Below are positions 35,336 through 43,171 of a stretch of DNA of 47,300 bases, piece after piece. Below the pieces are notes generated by a model. That model was given only the letters and a program-made list of their open reading frames with translations. It was not told the DNA's origin and searched no databases. This DNA comes from Clostridiales bacterium. GTDB lineage: Bacteria; Bacillota; Clostridia; Christensenellales; Aristaeellaceae. Within the stretch, counting starts at the first letter, position 1. Each line of letters starts with the position of its first letter. A program made the translations under genes and the position numbers. The stretch covers positions 1 to 47,300 of the forward strand of contig SVGO01000007.1 of NCBI GenBank assembly GCA_015056305.1, read 5' to 3'.

Positions 35336-35560
35336 ATGGATATTCAGAAGATCATCACCGAAGCCGTCAAGGCGCTGACCGAGAATGAGGAGATGCTCAA
35401 GGCATTCAACAAGAACCCGGCCAAGACGCTGGAAAAACTGCTGGGCATCGACCTGCCGGATGACAAGGTCAACGCCGTGGTCGCGGGCGTCAAGGCGAAG
35501 CTGGGTCTGGACGACGTGATGGAAATGGCCGGAAAGCTCAAGGGCCTGTTCGGTAAATAA
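35336..35560 (+). CDS. Small helical protein (74 aa), unknown; weak Nif11-like features
   Basis: The product starts MDIQKIITEAVKALTENEEM, continues LKAFNKNPAKTLEKLLGIDL, and ends GKLKGLFGK. It is predicted to be all-helical and amphipathic, without cysteines, signal peptide or membrane segment. The pattern of a leading helix, a short proline-containing turn (NPAK, IDLPDDKV) and a glycine-lysine-rich end resembles leader regions of some modified-peptide precursors, but no modification enzyme is nearby, so this is only a resemblance. AAAGGAAC lies just upstream; the ATG at 35336 is the natural start after the promoter. Confidence 0.75.
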   Translation: MDIQKIITEAVKALTENEEMLKAFNKNPAKTLEKLLGIDLPDDKVNAVVAGVKAKLGLDDVMEMAGKLKGLFGK

Positions 35561-35612
35561 CCTGCAAAGAAAGGCGGGAGGAACAGAATCCCTCCGCAGG
35601 CGGCTTTCAGCA

Positions 35613-35958
35613 GACGCGAAGCGGAAAAGGGAGTCTGGGGATGAACTCCCCAGATGGGTTTGCGCGATAGCCCGATGTTGCCGGGCTCAAAGCATCACTA
35701 AACCGCCGCGAAGCGGAAAAGGGAGTCTGGGGATGAACTCCCCAGATGGGTTTGTGCGATAGCTCGATGTTGCCGGGCTCAAAGCATCTTTAAACCGCCG
35801 CGAAGCGGAAAAGGGAGTCTGGGGATGAACTCCCCAGATGGGTTTGTGCGATAGCCGACATTGCTGAGCTCAAAGCATCTTTAAACCGCCGCGAAGCGGA
35901 AATGGGAGTCTGAGGGACAATGTCCCTCAGGCGGGGTTTGGGGGCTGCGCCCCCAAAT
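35613..35958 (+). repeat. Tandem array of four family A repeats (92/92/91-bp period)
   Basis: Units begin at about 35613, 35705, 35797 and 35888. The first three carry CTGGGGATGAACTCCCCAG and are nearly identical, including the linking segment TTGCCGGGCTCAAAGCATC. The fourth instead has TGAGGGACAATGTCCCTCA and ends GGGGGCTGCGCCCCC. The array fills the region between a plus-strand and a minus-strand small gene (35561-35958) and contains no gene. Confidence 0.9.
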
Positions 35959-35989
35959 AAAAAGCACCGATTCTGCAATCGGTGCTTTT
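35959..35989. terminator. Bidirectional intrinsic terminator
   Basis: AAAAGCACCGAT pairs with ATCGGTGCTTTT (12 bp) across TCTGCA, with T runs on both strands. It serves the minus-strand gene at 36002 and possibly the plus-strand unit. Confidence 0.92.
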
Positions 35990-36001
35990 GCTTTGCGATT
36001 A

Positions 36002-36232
36002 TTACGCGTTGGCGAGCCACTCGTCAGCCTTGGCGGCGGACATGCGCTTGATGCCCTCCTCGGCGTACTGGGACTCCGGGCCACCGAAGGTGTACAGGAA
36101 GAACTTGCCGCCCTGGGTCTTGTACAGGGACTCCTCGTAGCCGGCCGGATCGCCGAAATTGCCAAAGGAGCGCTTGGAAATCAGCTCGGAAGCCTCGGTA
36201 TCATACTCAACCTTGCAGATGATCTTCTTCAT
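36002..36232 (-). CDS. Small conserved-looking protein (76 aa), unknown
   Basis: A 76-residue soluble protein beginning MKKIICKVEYDTEASELISK, followed by RSFGNFGDPAGYEESLYKTQ and GGKFFLYTFGGPESQY, ending MSAAKADEWLANA. The alternation of beta-like strands (FFLYTFGG) with a final helix suggests a compact alpha/beta domain. I do not know its function. AAAGGAA lies 9 nt before the ATG, and an intrinsic terminator follows. The upstream region holds a perfect 12-bp palindrome CTGGTATACCAG at 36306-36317 that could be an operator. Confidence 0.8.
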   Translation of the reverse strand: MKKIICKVEYDTEASELISKRSFGNFGDPAGYEESLYKTQGGKFFLYTFGGPESQYAEEGIKRMSAAKADEWLANA

Positions 36233-36661
36233 AATGGTAGATTCCTTTCATGTTTTCTGTTATCAGGGCTGCTGTGCAGCCGGAAATGTCAATGCTATAT
36301 TCTGTCTGGTATACCAGTTACCTGACGCGGGATATGATAACACAAACTTTCTTCAAAGACAACTCCCCTGGGAAAAGATGATGAATTCTGATGCAAAAAA
36401 TGGGGATAGTTATGTGGATAAAGCGAAATAAATCAGAGGACACAAGGATTTTTACGCCAGAGATGAAGCGCGGACGAGCAAGAAAACCGCCTGTGGGCGG
36501 CGATGCATCCGGCTTGGCCGGCGGGGATGAAGATTGATGTTTCTTCATAAAACTGCTATACTGGAAACCGACATGCACGCGATGTGCCCTGCTGGCAGGA
36601 GCCCGGGGCGGATATCCCGGATCGGGCATGAATGGAACCAGGCGGAAAAGAGGAACAGAGC
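36233..36661. other. A/T-rich intergenic region with palindrome and promoter
   Basis: No coding region is supported in this 429-bp gap. It contains the CTGGTATACCAG palindrome (36306-36317) and a repeat-like GCCGCCTGTGGGCGGC segment near 36487. TTGATG and TATACT, 17 bp apart (36534-36562), form the promoter of the HAD gene, 100 nt before its start. Confidence 0.6.
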
Positions 36662-37375
36662 ATGAAACTCAGAACGATTCTCTTTGATCTGGACGGCACG
36701 CTGCTGCCCATGGATCAGGATGTGTTTATCAAAGCGTACTTTGGGCTGCTGGCCAGAAAGATGGCGCCGCTGGGCTATGAGCCGGAGAAGATGATCAAGG
36801 CGGTTTATGCGGGCACGAATGCCATGGTCCAAAACGACGGATCAGCGACGAACGAGGACGTGTTCTGGAAGGTCTTCTGCGGCGCGTTCGGCGAGGCAGC
36901 GCGCGGGGACGAACCGCATTTTGATGCGTTCTATCGCCATGAATTCCAGCAGGTGAAGAACGCCTGCGGCTTTGATGTGCGCGCGGCGCAGCTGATTGCC
37001 CGTCTGAAGGAGAAAGGCTATCGCCTCGTACTGGCGACCAATCCGCTCTTTCCTGCCGTGGCGACCCAGAGCCGCATCCGCTGGGCAGGCATGAACGCGG
37101 CGGATTTTGATCTGGTGACGACCTATGAGAATTCCAGTTTCTGCAAGCCGAACGTGAAATACTACGAGGAAATCCTCGGTAAGCTGAATGCAGATCCCGG
37201 CGAGTGCCTGATGGTGGGCAACGACGTGGGCGAGGATATGATTGCGCAAAAGCTGGGTATGAGGACGTTTCTTCTGACCGACTGCCTGATCAATCGCGTG
37301 GACGGGGACATCGAGCAGTATCCGCACGGCAGCTTTGAGGCGCTGGAACGCTATATAGAATTGCTCGGGGAATAA
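36662..37375 (+). CDS. HAD family hydrolase
   Basis: A 237-residue phosphatase-like protein. Motif I is LFDLDGTLL with the nucleophile D9 and acid D11, motif II VLATNPLFPAVA, motif III lysine in SFCKPNVKYYEEIL, and motif IV MVGNDVGEDMIAQ. The cap between motifs I and II is helical (type C1). A small phosphorylated metabolite is the expected substrate; the identity is unknown. GAGGAA lies 6 nt before the ATG at 36662. Confidence 0.93.
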   Translation: MKLRTILFDLDGTLLPMDQDVFIKAYFGLLARKMAPLGYEPEKMIKAVYAGTNAMVQNDGSATNEDVFWKVFCGAFGEAARGDEPHFDAFYRHEFQQVKNACGFDVRAAQLIARLKEKGYRLVLATNPLFPAVATQSRIRWAGMNAADFDLVTTYENSSFCKPNVKYYEEILGKLNADPGECLMVGNDVGEDMIAQKLGMRTFLLTDCLINRVDGDIEQYPHGSFEALERYIELLGE

Positions 37376-37439
37376 GTCAATACAAAGAAACCTATGCTGA
37401 AAAGCATAGATTATTGGCTTATGTCCGGTTGTATATATC

Positions 37440-37473
37440 AAACGCCGCAGATGGTATTTTGTCTGCGGCGTTT
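37440..37473. terminator. Intrinsic terminator between the HAD gene and the tRNA
   Basis: AAACGCCGCAGA pairs with TCTGCGGCGTTT (12 bp) across a 10-nt loop; functional chiefly for the HAD transcript. Confidence 0.75.
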
Positions 37474-37481
37474 AGAATATA

Positions 37482-37511
37482 AAAAGAAAACCGCACGCCT
37501 CCGTGCGGTTT
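37482..37511 (-). terminator. Terminator after tRNA-Ala
   Basis: On the minus strand AAACCGCACG pairs with CGTGCGGTTT across a 4-nt loop and is followed by a T-rich run, directly at the 3' end of the tRNA. Confidence 0.9.
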
Positions 37512-37586
37512 GGTGGAGCATACCGGATTCGAACCGGTGACCTCTACAATGCGAATGTAGCGCGCTACCAACTGTGCTAATGCCCC
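37511..37586 (-). tRNA. tRNA-Ala (anticodon CGC), CCA encoded
   Basis: A 76-nt cloverleaf on the minus strand. The acceptor arm is GGGGCAT/ATGCTCC, the D arm contains AGCACAGTTGGTAGCGC, the anticodon stem is CTACA/TGTAG with loop TTCGCAT giving CGC (reads GCG codons), and the T arm is ACCGGTTCGAATCCGGT. The terminal CCA is present in the DNA. Both tRNA ends and all arms pair well. Confidence 0.95.
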
Positions 37587-37689
37587 AAGTGATGAACTTG
37601 TTTCAGAACGGTATTCAGTATAGCACGGGTGTATGGAAATTGCAAGCCTTTTTTTTAAAAAAAGTGTAAGAGAATATTTCGGGAGGAGA

Positions 37690-37747
37690 TTGACACAGGG
37701 CTGCTGATTTTGTATAATCAAATTAAGAAATGAGAATGATTCTCATT
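37690..37747 (+). promoter_or_regulatory. Promoter with Fur-family operator upstream of the ZIP gene
   Basis: A perfect TTGACA and a perfect TATAAT are separated by 17 bp (37690-37718). AATGAGAATGATTCTCATT (37729-37747), a perfect 7-1-7 inverted repeat TGAGAAT-G-ATTCTCA, covers the expected start of transcription. It matches the operator form of Fur-family repressors (Fur, Zur, PerR), so the transporter should be repressed when the sensed metal is sufficient. Which metal is unproven. Confidence 0.88.
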
Positions 37748-37815
37748 TTTGGATAATAAAACGGGAAATGAGCGCTTACGGCTCTACAGGCCAATCGGAG
37801 CAAAGGAGAACAGCG

Positions 37816-38601
37816 ATGAATATCTGGACGTTTGTGGGGATCATGCTTCCCTTCCTGGGCACGGCGCTGGGCGGCGCATGCGTGTATGTGATGAAAGGCG
37901 AACTGAGCGAGCGCGTGAACAAGGCGCTGCTGGGCTTTGCCTCGGGCGTGATGGTGGCGGCGTCCGTTTGGTCGCTGCTCATTCCGGCGATGGACAACAG
38001 CGCGCATCTGGGCCGGATGGCGTTTGCGCCGGCGGCAGGCGGTTTCCTGCTGGGCATGGGTTTTCTGCTTGCGCTTGATAAGCTGGTGCCGCACCTGCAT
38101 ATGGACTGTGATGAGCCGGAGGGCCTTCAGTGCCAGCTGGGCAAGTCAACAATGATGATGCTTGCCGTAACGCTGCACAACATCCCCGAGGGGATGGCGG
38201 TCGGCGTGATGCTGGCGGGCCTTGGCGCGGGTCATGCGGTCACGACGCTGGCGGGTGCGCTGACGCTTTCGCTGGGCATCGCGATCCAGAATTTCCCGGA
38301 GGGCGCGATCATCTCGCTGCCCCTGCGCAGCCGGGGCATGGGCAAGCACAGGGCGTTTGCCATGGGCGCGCTCTCGGGCGTGGTCGAGCCGATCGCGGCG
38401 ATCGTGACGATGCTGCTTGCGCGCTGGCTCTCGCCGATTCTGCCGATAACGCTGGCGTTTGCCGCGGGCGCGATGATCTATGTCGTCGTCGAAGAGCTGA
38501 TTCCCGAGTCGGCTGCGGGCAGCCACTCCAACATCGGCACGATTGGCTTCGCGCTGGGTTTTGCGCTGATGATGACGCTGGACGTGGCGCTGGCGGCCTG
38601 A
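37816..38601 (+). CDS. ZIP family metal transporter
   Basis: A 261-residue, eight-helix divalent metal importer. Helix 4 has TLHNIPEGMAVG (121-126 core) and helix 5 has IQNFPEGAIISLPL (158-163 core), the metal-binding signatures of the GufA/ZIP group. The loop VPHLHMDCDEPEG (92-103) carries a short His/Cys/Asp cluster. Zinc or iron uptake is likely given the Fur-family operator. AAAGGAG lies 7 nt before the ATG at 37816. The stop codon is formed inside the first unit of the downstream tandem repeat. Confidence 0.94.
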   Translation: MNIWTFVGIMLPFLGTALGGACVYVMKGELSERVNKALLGFASGVMVAASVWSLLIPAMDNSAHLGRMAFAPAAGGFLLGMGFLLALDKLVPHLHMDCDEPEGLQCQLGKSTMMMLAVTLHNIPEGMAVGVMLAGLGAGHAVTTLAGALTLSLGIAIQNFPEGAIISLPLRSRGMGKHRAFAMGALSGVVEPIAAIVTMLLARWLSPILPITLAFAAGAMIYVVVEELIPESAAGSHSNIGTIGFALGFALMMTLDVALAA

Positions 38602-38870
38602 GGCTGCATTCTCTTCCGAAAAGCTTTCCAGATGGGCGCTAGCTGGCGATCGCTGCAAGAAATGGAGCAGAAAGACGGACTGAGGCGGCCTGAGGCCGCA
38701 TTCTCTTCCGAAAAGCTTTCCAGATGGGCGCTTGCTGGCGATCACTGCAAGAAATGGAGCGGAAAGACGGATTAAGGGTTGCCTGAGGCAGCGCTCTCTA
38801 AAGCTTTCCCGATGAGAGCTGCCCGGCGGACGCTGCAAAAAGCCGGGCGGAAGATCCTGCAGAACAACCC
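38597..38870 (+). repeat. Tandem repeat, about 92-bp unit, 2.9 copies
   Basis: Units begin CCTGAGGC at 38597, 38689 and 38782 and contain GCATTCTCTTCCGAAAAGC, then TTTCCAGATGGGCGC, then TGCAAGAAATGGAGC. The third is diverged (GCTTTCCCGATGAGAG). It spans the whole gap between the ZIP gene and the CcdA-thioredoxin gene. The period is close to that of the array at 35.6 kb although the sequences differ. Confidence 0.88.
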
Positions 38871-38896
38871 AAGAAAATGATCAAGGAGGTATGCGT

Positions 38897-40171
38897 TTGA
38901 ATATTACCTGGATTGAGATGCTCACGACGTTTATCGAGGGCCTGATTACATTTATTTCTCCGTGCGTGCTGCCGATGATTCCGGTGTATGTGCTCTACTT
39001 TGCCGGCTCGGGCGAGGGCAAGCAGGCAAAACGCACGCTTGCCAGGGCGCTGAGCTTTGTGTTTGGCTTCACGGCGTTGTTTGTGCTGCTGGGCGTGTTC
39101 GCGGGAACGCTGGGCGGTCTGCTTGTGCGCTATCAGAGCGAGGTTAACCTGATCTGCGGCATGATCATGATCCTCTTTGGCCTGCATTATGCGGGCGTGC
39201 TGCATATCACCCTGCTGGAGAAGACCGTCAAGCCGGGCGTGCAGGTGCAGCCCAAGGGCTATCTTTCCTGTGCGCTGCTGGGCGCGGTGTTCGCCGTGGG
39301 CTGGACGCCGTGCACGGGTCCGCTGCTGGGCAGCGCGATGATGCTGGCGGCGAGCAAGGGCTCGGTGATCTCGGGCGCGGTGCTGCTGGCGAGCTATTCG
39401 CTGGGCATGGGCATCCCGTTCGTGCTCTGCGCGCTGCTCATCGACAGGATCAAGGGCGCATTCGCTGTGATCAAGCGCCACTACAAGGTGATCAACCGCG
39501 TGTGCGGCGTGTTCCTGGTGATCGTGGGCATTGCGATGATGACGGGGCTCTACAGCCGCTTCTCGCTGATGCTTCAGAGTGCGTCGCAGCCGGCGATCGT
39601 GCAGGAGGCAGAGCAGGCGGAAGCGCCTGTGATCGAGCCGACGGCCGAACCTGTAATCGAAGCGACGGCAGAGCCGGCAGCTGATACGGCGGCCGAACCG
39701 ACGGCTGAGCCTGAGCCGGAGGTCATGGGCCCCGTGATGCGCAACATGGCGCCGGATTTCATCAGCTATGACGATGCGGGCAATGCCGTGTCGCTCAAGG
39801 ACATGCGCGGCAAGCCGGTGGTGGTCAATTTCTTCGCCAGCTGGTGCGGTCCGTGTAAGATGGAGATGCCGTACTTCGACGAATTCTACCATGAATACGG
39901 CGATCAGGTGACGTTCATGATGGTAAACCTGTGCGCCTTTGGCAACGACACCAAGGAAAATGGCAAGAAGATGGTGGAAGAGGGCGGCTGGACGTTCCCG
40001 GTCTATTTCGACTCGGACGGCGATGCGGCGATGAAGTACGCGATCCGCTCGATGCCCACGACGATCTTTGTCTCCCCCGAGGGCGAGCTCATGGGCCGCC
40101 ATACGGGTGTGATCCCCAGAGATTCGCTGGAGAAGACGATTCAGACGATGATCGCGGAATCTGCGGATTAA
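38897..40171 (+). CDS. CcdA-thioredoxin (DsbD/TlpA-like) fusion, TTG start
   Basis: A 424-residue membrane-bound thiol-disulfide system. The N-terminal CcdA part (about 1-220) has its redox cysteines in ISPCVLPMIP (C23) and GWTPCTGP (C139). A Pro/Glu/Ala-rich linker (about 232-275, repeated TAEP) leads to a TlpA-like extracellular thioredoxin domain with NFFASWCGPCKMEMP (C317, C320). Electrons would pass from cytoplasmic thioredoxin through CcdA to the fused extracellular domain. AAGGAGG lies 7 nt before the TTG at 38897 but only 1 nt before the ATG at 38891, so the TTG is the better start. The upstream gap is filled by a tandem repeat. Confidence 0.93.
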   Translation: MNITWIEMLTTFIEGLITFISPCVLPMIPVYVLYFAGSGEGKQAKRTLARALSFVFGFTALFVLLGVFAGTLGGLLVRYQSEVNLICGMIMILFGLHYAGVLHITLLEKTVKPGVQVQPKGYLSCALLGAVFAVGWTPCTGPLLGSAMMLAASKGSVISGAVLLASYSLGMGIPFVLCALLIDRIKGAFAVIKRHYKVINRVCGVFLVIVGIAMMTGLYSRFSLMLQSASQPAIVQEAEQAEAPVIEPTAEPVIEATAEPAADTAAEPTAEPEPEVMGPVMRNMAPDFISYDDAGNAVSLKDMRGKPVVVNFFASWCGPCKMEMPYFDEFYHEYGDQVTFMMVNLCAFGNDTKENGKKMVEEGGWTFPVYFDSDGDAAMKYAIRSMPTTIFVSPEGELMGRHTGVIPRDSLEKTIQTMIAESAD

Positions 40172-40185
40172 TTGCTCAACAGTAC

Positions 40186-40209
40186 AGGCGGGCGGAAGCC
40201 CGCCTTTTT
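40186..40209 (+). terminator. Intrinsic terminator
   Basis: AGGCGGGC pairs with GCCCGCCT across GGAA, followed by TTTTT. Confidence 0.93.
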
Positions 40210-40225
40210 CTTTGATAAATAGGAG

Positions 40226-40312
40226 ATTGCGCGAAAATACGTGCTGCGAGCACAGAAATGCTTAAGAGCGTAAAGTGGTTCGGAAGTGGGAGCGGCCACT
40301 GGCCGCTTTTTA
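40226..40312 (+). repeat. Family D repeat, copy 2 (terminator-like)
   Basis: Same order as the copy at 4713-4796: ATTGCGCGAAAATACGTGC, TGCGAGCACAGAAAT, TTCGGAAGTGGGAGCGG and the AGCGGCCA/TGGCCGCT hairpin with five T. It follows another terminator and ends about 40 nt before an extended -10 (TGGTATAAT, 40348-40355 area) of the next gene. Confidence 0.85.
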
Positions 40313-40383
40313 CCGGGTCAGTCAAAGAGGGTGTTTTCGCTTCGAACCGGACATGGTATAATAAATGCGGAAAGGTCTGGTGG

Positions 40384-41223
40384 ATGTTCTTGAAGAGAAA
40401 TAGCGAAAGCAAACGAAGGAAAAGAGAGGCAAAGACGCCGTATTATACCAACAAGGCGACCTTGGCGGTGTATCTGGTGCTGCGAGGCTTGGTCATTTTC
40501 TCGCTCGTGCGCGCAGCGCTGAGAGGAAACTTTGAGAGCGTGTTCCTGTGCGGATTGACGCTGGGCCTGCTGATCCTGCCGAGCATCCTGACCAGAAAGC
40601 TGGAAATCGAGCTGCCCACGACGCTGGAAATCATCATTCTGCTGTTTATTTTCGCGGCGGAAATCCTCGGTGAAATCAACAGCTTTTACATTCGCGTGCC
40701 CAATTGGGACACGATGCTCCATACGCTTAATGGATTTCTCTGTGCGGCCGTCGGCTTTGCGCTGGTGGATATGCTCAACAGGAGCGATCGCTTCTCCTTC
40801 CGGCTTTCGCCCGTGTATCTGGCGATCGTCGCCTTCTGCTTCTCGATGACGGTCGGCGTTCTGTGGGAGTTCTTTGAGTATGCGGGCGATGTGTTCCTGG
40901 GCTTTGATATGCAGAAGGACACGGTCGTTCACGCTATCCGCACGGTCGAGCTCGACCCTGCGCGCAGCAACAAGGTGCATGCAGTCAAGGACATCGCCGA
41001 TGTGATCCTCGTGCATGGCGACGGCACGCAGACCGCACTTGGACTTGGCGGCTATCTGGACGTGGGGCTCCATGACACGATGAAGGACCTGATCGTTAAT
41101 TTCATGGGCGCCGCGGTGTTCTCGATCATCGGTTTTTTCTATGTGAAGGAAAAGGGAAAAGGACGCTTTGCTGCGCGCTTTATTCCGCGCGTGCTCAGAG
41201 GGACGGACAAAGAGGAGAAATGA
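40384..41223 (+). CDS. DUF2238/YjdF-like integral membrane protein
   Basis: A 279-residue protein with six to seven membrane segments. LGEINSFYIRVPNWDTMLH, TLNGFLCAAVGFALVDML, VGVLWEFFEYAGDVFLGFD, QKDTVVHAI and the closing DTMKDLIVNFMGAAVF match the DUF2238 (YjdF) family. Conserved acidic and histidine residues near the membrane (D, H, E, H, D) suggest a catalytic or metal site, but no function is established for the family. Start at ATG 40384 with GGAAAGG about 8 nt before it; the longer frame would read through a repeat. recO follows with only one nucleotide between the stop and its ATG. Confidence 0.88.
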   Translation: MFLKRNSESKRRKREAKTPYYTNKATLAVYLVLRGLVIFSLVRAALRGNFESVFLCGLTLGLLILPSILTRKLEIELPTTLEIIILLFIFAAEILGEINSFYIRVPNWDTMLHTLNGFLCAAVGFALVDMLNRSDRFSFRLSPVYLAIVAFCFSMTVGVLWEFFEYAGDVFLGFDMQKDTVVHAIRTVELDPARSNKVHAVKDIADVILVHGDGTQTALGLGGYLDVGLHDTMKDLIVNFMGAAVFSIIGFFYVKEKGKGRFAARFIPRVLRGTDKEEK

Positions 41224-41224
41224 C

Positions 41225-41968
41225 ATGCCTCAGATTACGACGAACGCCATTGTCGTGCGGCGCGCGGATTACCGCGAAAACGACCGCATGATCACGCTCT
41301 TCTCCCCGACGATGGGCCGCATCGACGCGCTCTGCCGGGGCTGCCGCAGGCAGAAGAGCCCGCTGATGGCGGCGAGCGAGCTGTTCTGCGCGGGCGAATA
41401 CGTGCTCTATCAGACCAGTGAGCGCGCGACGGTCGTCTCCTGTCAGGTGTCGGATACGTATTACGCGCTGCGCAGCGACTATGAGAAGCTCTCCCACGGC
41501 ATGTATATGCTTGAGCTGTGCGCGGCGGCGATCCAGCCCGCGCAGGAAAACGAGCGGCTGTTCATGCTGCTTTTGCGCTCGCTGGCGCATCTGTGCTATG
41601 GCGACGTGCAGCCGAGGCGGGTGACGGCGGTGTTTTTGATGGGCATGACGTCGCTGCTGGGTTTCCGGCCGCAGGTGGGCCGCTGCGCGCGCTGCTCCAC
41701 GCCGATCCTGCAAAACAGGGTGGGCGATCATGTGATCATCGGCAGCTTCAGCCCGGAACAGGGCGGCGTGCTCTGCCCCGGATGCAGCGCGGGCGAGAAA
41801 TGCCGCGTGCGCGAAGGCGACGTGGTGTATCTGCAGGACATCATGAAGCGCGGGCTCAAGTCGCTGAAGGACGAAGGCGAATGCCCGGATGAACTGTTTA
41901 CCGCGCTGCGGCTGCTGGCTGAGGGGCGGCTGGATACGCCGATCCGCTCGGGGAAAATGCTGGTGTAA
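41225..41968 (+). CDS. recO: DNA repair protein RecO
   Basis: A 247-residue recombination mediator of the RecFOR pathway. The N-terminal OB fold has TTNAIVVRRADYRENDRMIT then LFSPTMGRIDALCRGC. The helical C-terminal part contains a zinc ribbon, C154-x2-C157 (GRCARC) and C184-x2-C187 (LCPGC). GAGGAG lies 8 nt before the ATG. Stop and start of neighbouring genes are one base apart, so it is co-transcribed with the DUF2238 gene. Confidence 0.94.
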   Translation: MPQITTNAIVVRRADYRENDRMITLFSPTMGRIDALCRGCRRQKSPLMAASELFCAGEYVLYQTSERATVVSCQVSDTYYALRSDYEKLSHGMYMLELCAAAIQPAQENERLFMLLLRSLAHLCYGDVQPRRVTAVFLMGMTSLLGFRPQVGRCARCSTPILQNRVGDHVIIGSFSPEQGGVLCPGCSAGEKCRVREGDVVYLQDIMKRGLKSLKDEGECPDELFTALRLLAEGRLDTPIRSGKMLV

Positions 41969-41997
41969 TACAATTTCTGGATAAATACGATCGATAG

Positions 41998-42190
41998 ACG
42001 CGAAGCGTAAATGGGGTCAAGGGGCGAAGTCCCTTGTCAGAGGTCTGGGGATGAAATCCCCAGGCAGGTTTGGCACCGAAGCCGAGCGCGTCCAGTGGAC
42101 GCATTGAGCGAGGCGGAGCGTGGGAAACCGCAAGGAGCAATGGAACATTGCGACTATGCGGTATTCCCGGACTGGCAGCCCAACGTCTCC
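41998..42190 (+). repeat. Family A repeat, long form, left arm around the sirtuin gene
   Basis: Starts ACGCGAAGCGTAAATGGGG with hairpin CAAGGGGCGAAGTCCCTTG, then CTGGGGATGAAATCCCCAG. Bases 42061-42156 are identical in inverted orientation to 42992-43087. The remaining part ends GGCAGCCCAACGT. It occupies the leader of the sirtuin gene. Confidence 0.9.
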
Positions 42191-42214
42191 CTGTGCAAAG
42201 CGCCGGAGGGATTT

Positions 42215-42940
42215 ATGGACGAGAAGAAGATGGAATTGCTCAGAACCTGGGTACAGGAATCCAGACGCATTGTGTTCTTCGGCGGCGCGGGCGTGAGCAC
42301 GGAATCGGGCATTCCGGATTTCCGCGGCGTGGACGGGCTGTATCATCAGAAATTTTCTGAGCCGCCGGAGACGATCATCTCGCATACCTATTATCAGAGA
42401 AAGCCGTCGACATTCTTTGAATTCTATCGCACGCGCATGATCTATCCGAACGCCAAGCCGAATATCGCCCATGAGAAGCTGGCCCGGTGGGAGCGCGAGG
42501 GCAGGCTGCTGGCCGTCGTCACGCAGAATATCGACGGCCTGCATCAGATGGCGGGAAGTAAAAATGTATTCGAGCTGCACGGCAGCGTGCACCGCAACAT
42601 CTGCCGCGGCTGCGGAAAGGTGTATGATCTTGCCGCGTTCATGCAGATGGCGCATATCCCCGTCTGCCCGGCATGCGGCGGGCGCGTAAAGCCGGACGTG
42701 GTGCTCTATGAAGAGGCGCTGGACGGCTATACGATCTCCGGCGCGCTGGACGCGATCCGCAGGGCAGACCTGCTCATCGTCGCTGGCACGAGCCTGACGG
42801 TCTATCCCGCGGCGGCGTTCCTGGATGAATACCCCGGCAACCGGCTGGTGCTCATCAACAAGACGGAAACCAAGCGCGACGACATCGCCAATCTCGTGCT
42901 GCATGAAAAGCTGGGCGACGTGTTCGCGCAGCTGCCGTAA
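42215..42940 (+). CDS. Sir2-family NAD-dependent protein deacylase (sirtuin)
   Basis: A 241-residue lysine deacylase. The NAD-binding GAGVSTESGIPDFRG (24-38), TQNIDGLH (103-110) with D108, the catalytic H122 in LHGSVHR, and a structural zinc with C130, C133, C151, C154 (CRGC...CPAC) are complete. The end of the Rossmann fold reads IVAGTSLTVYPAA and LVLINKTETKRD. GGAGGG lies just before the ATG at 42215. The gene sits exactly between two inverted copies of a long repeat; nothing else is in the interval. Confidence 0.95.
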   Translation: MDEKKMELLRTWVQESRRIVFFGGAGVSTESGIPDFRGVDGLYHQKFSEPPETIISHTYYQRKPSTFFEFYRTRMIYPNAKPNIAHEKLARWEREGRLLAVVTQNIDGLHQMAGSKNVFELHGSVHRNICRGCGKVYDLAAFMQMAHIPVCPACGGRVKPDVVLYEEALDGYTISGALDAIRRADLLIVAGTSLTVYPAAAFLDEYPGNRLVLINKTETKRDDIANLVLHEKLGDVFAQLP

Positions 42941-42961
42941 AACAGGCTGAAGCAAAGGGAT

Positions 42962-43125
42962 ACGTTGGGCTGCCGGTCCGGGAAGCCCGCCTAGTCGCAA
43001 TGTTCCATTGCTCCTTGCGGTTTCCCACGCTCCGCCTCGCTCAATGCGTCCACTGGACGCGCTCGGCTTCGGTGCCAAACCTGCCTGAGGGATTTCATCC
43101 CTCAGACTCCCTTCTTCGCTTCGCG
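42962..43125 (-). repeat. Family A repeat, long form, right arm around the sirtuin gene
   Basis: Inverted copy of the element at 41998-42190: 42992-43087 is the exact reverse complement of 42061-42156 (96 bp). Beyond this, GGCAGCCCAACGT and the CGCGAAGCGAAGAAGGGAG start are also present. The central hairpin here is TGAGGGATGAAATCCCTCA, which differs from the left arm while remaining paired. Confidence 0.92.
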
Positions 43126-43171
43126 AGGGATGAATCAGATTTGAAAATCGTATAAGCCAACAAGTTCCTAT

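Noticed and set aside
35613-35958. CRISPR array
   Set aside because: The repeats are about 90 bp, contiguous and without unique spacers, and no cas gene is in the window.
37419-37721. 100-codon minus-strand frame across tRNA-Ala
   Set aside because: The predicted peptide is the familiar spurious translation of a tRNA gene (GALAQLVAR...SNPVCST).
38597-38870. CRISPR array or iterons of a replication origin
   Set aside because: The units are long and fully repeated without spacers; no rep or cas gene is nearby.
42962-43125. Remnant of a second sirtuin or flanking gene
   Set aside because: The segment is entirely accounted for by the inverted copy of the upstream repeat.
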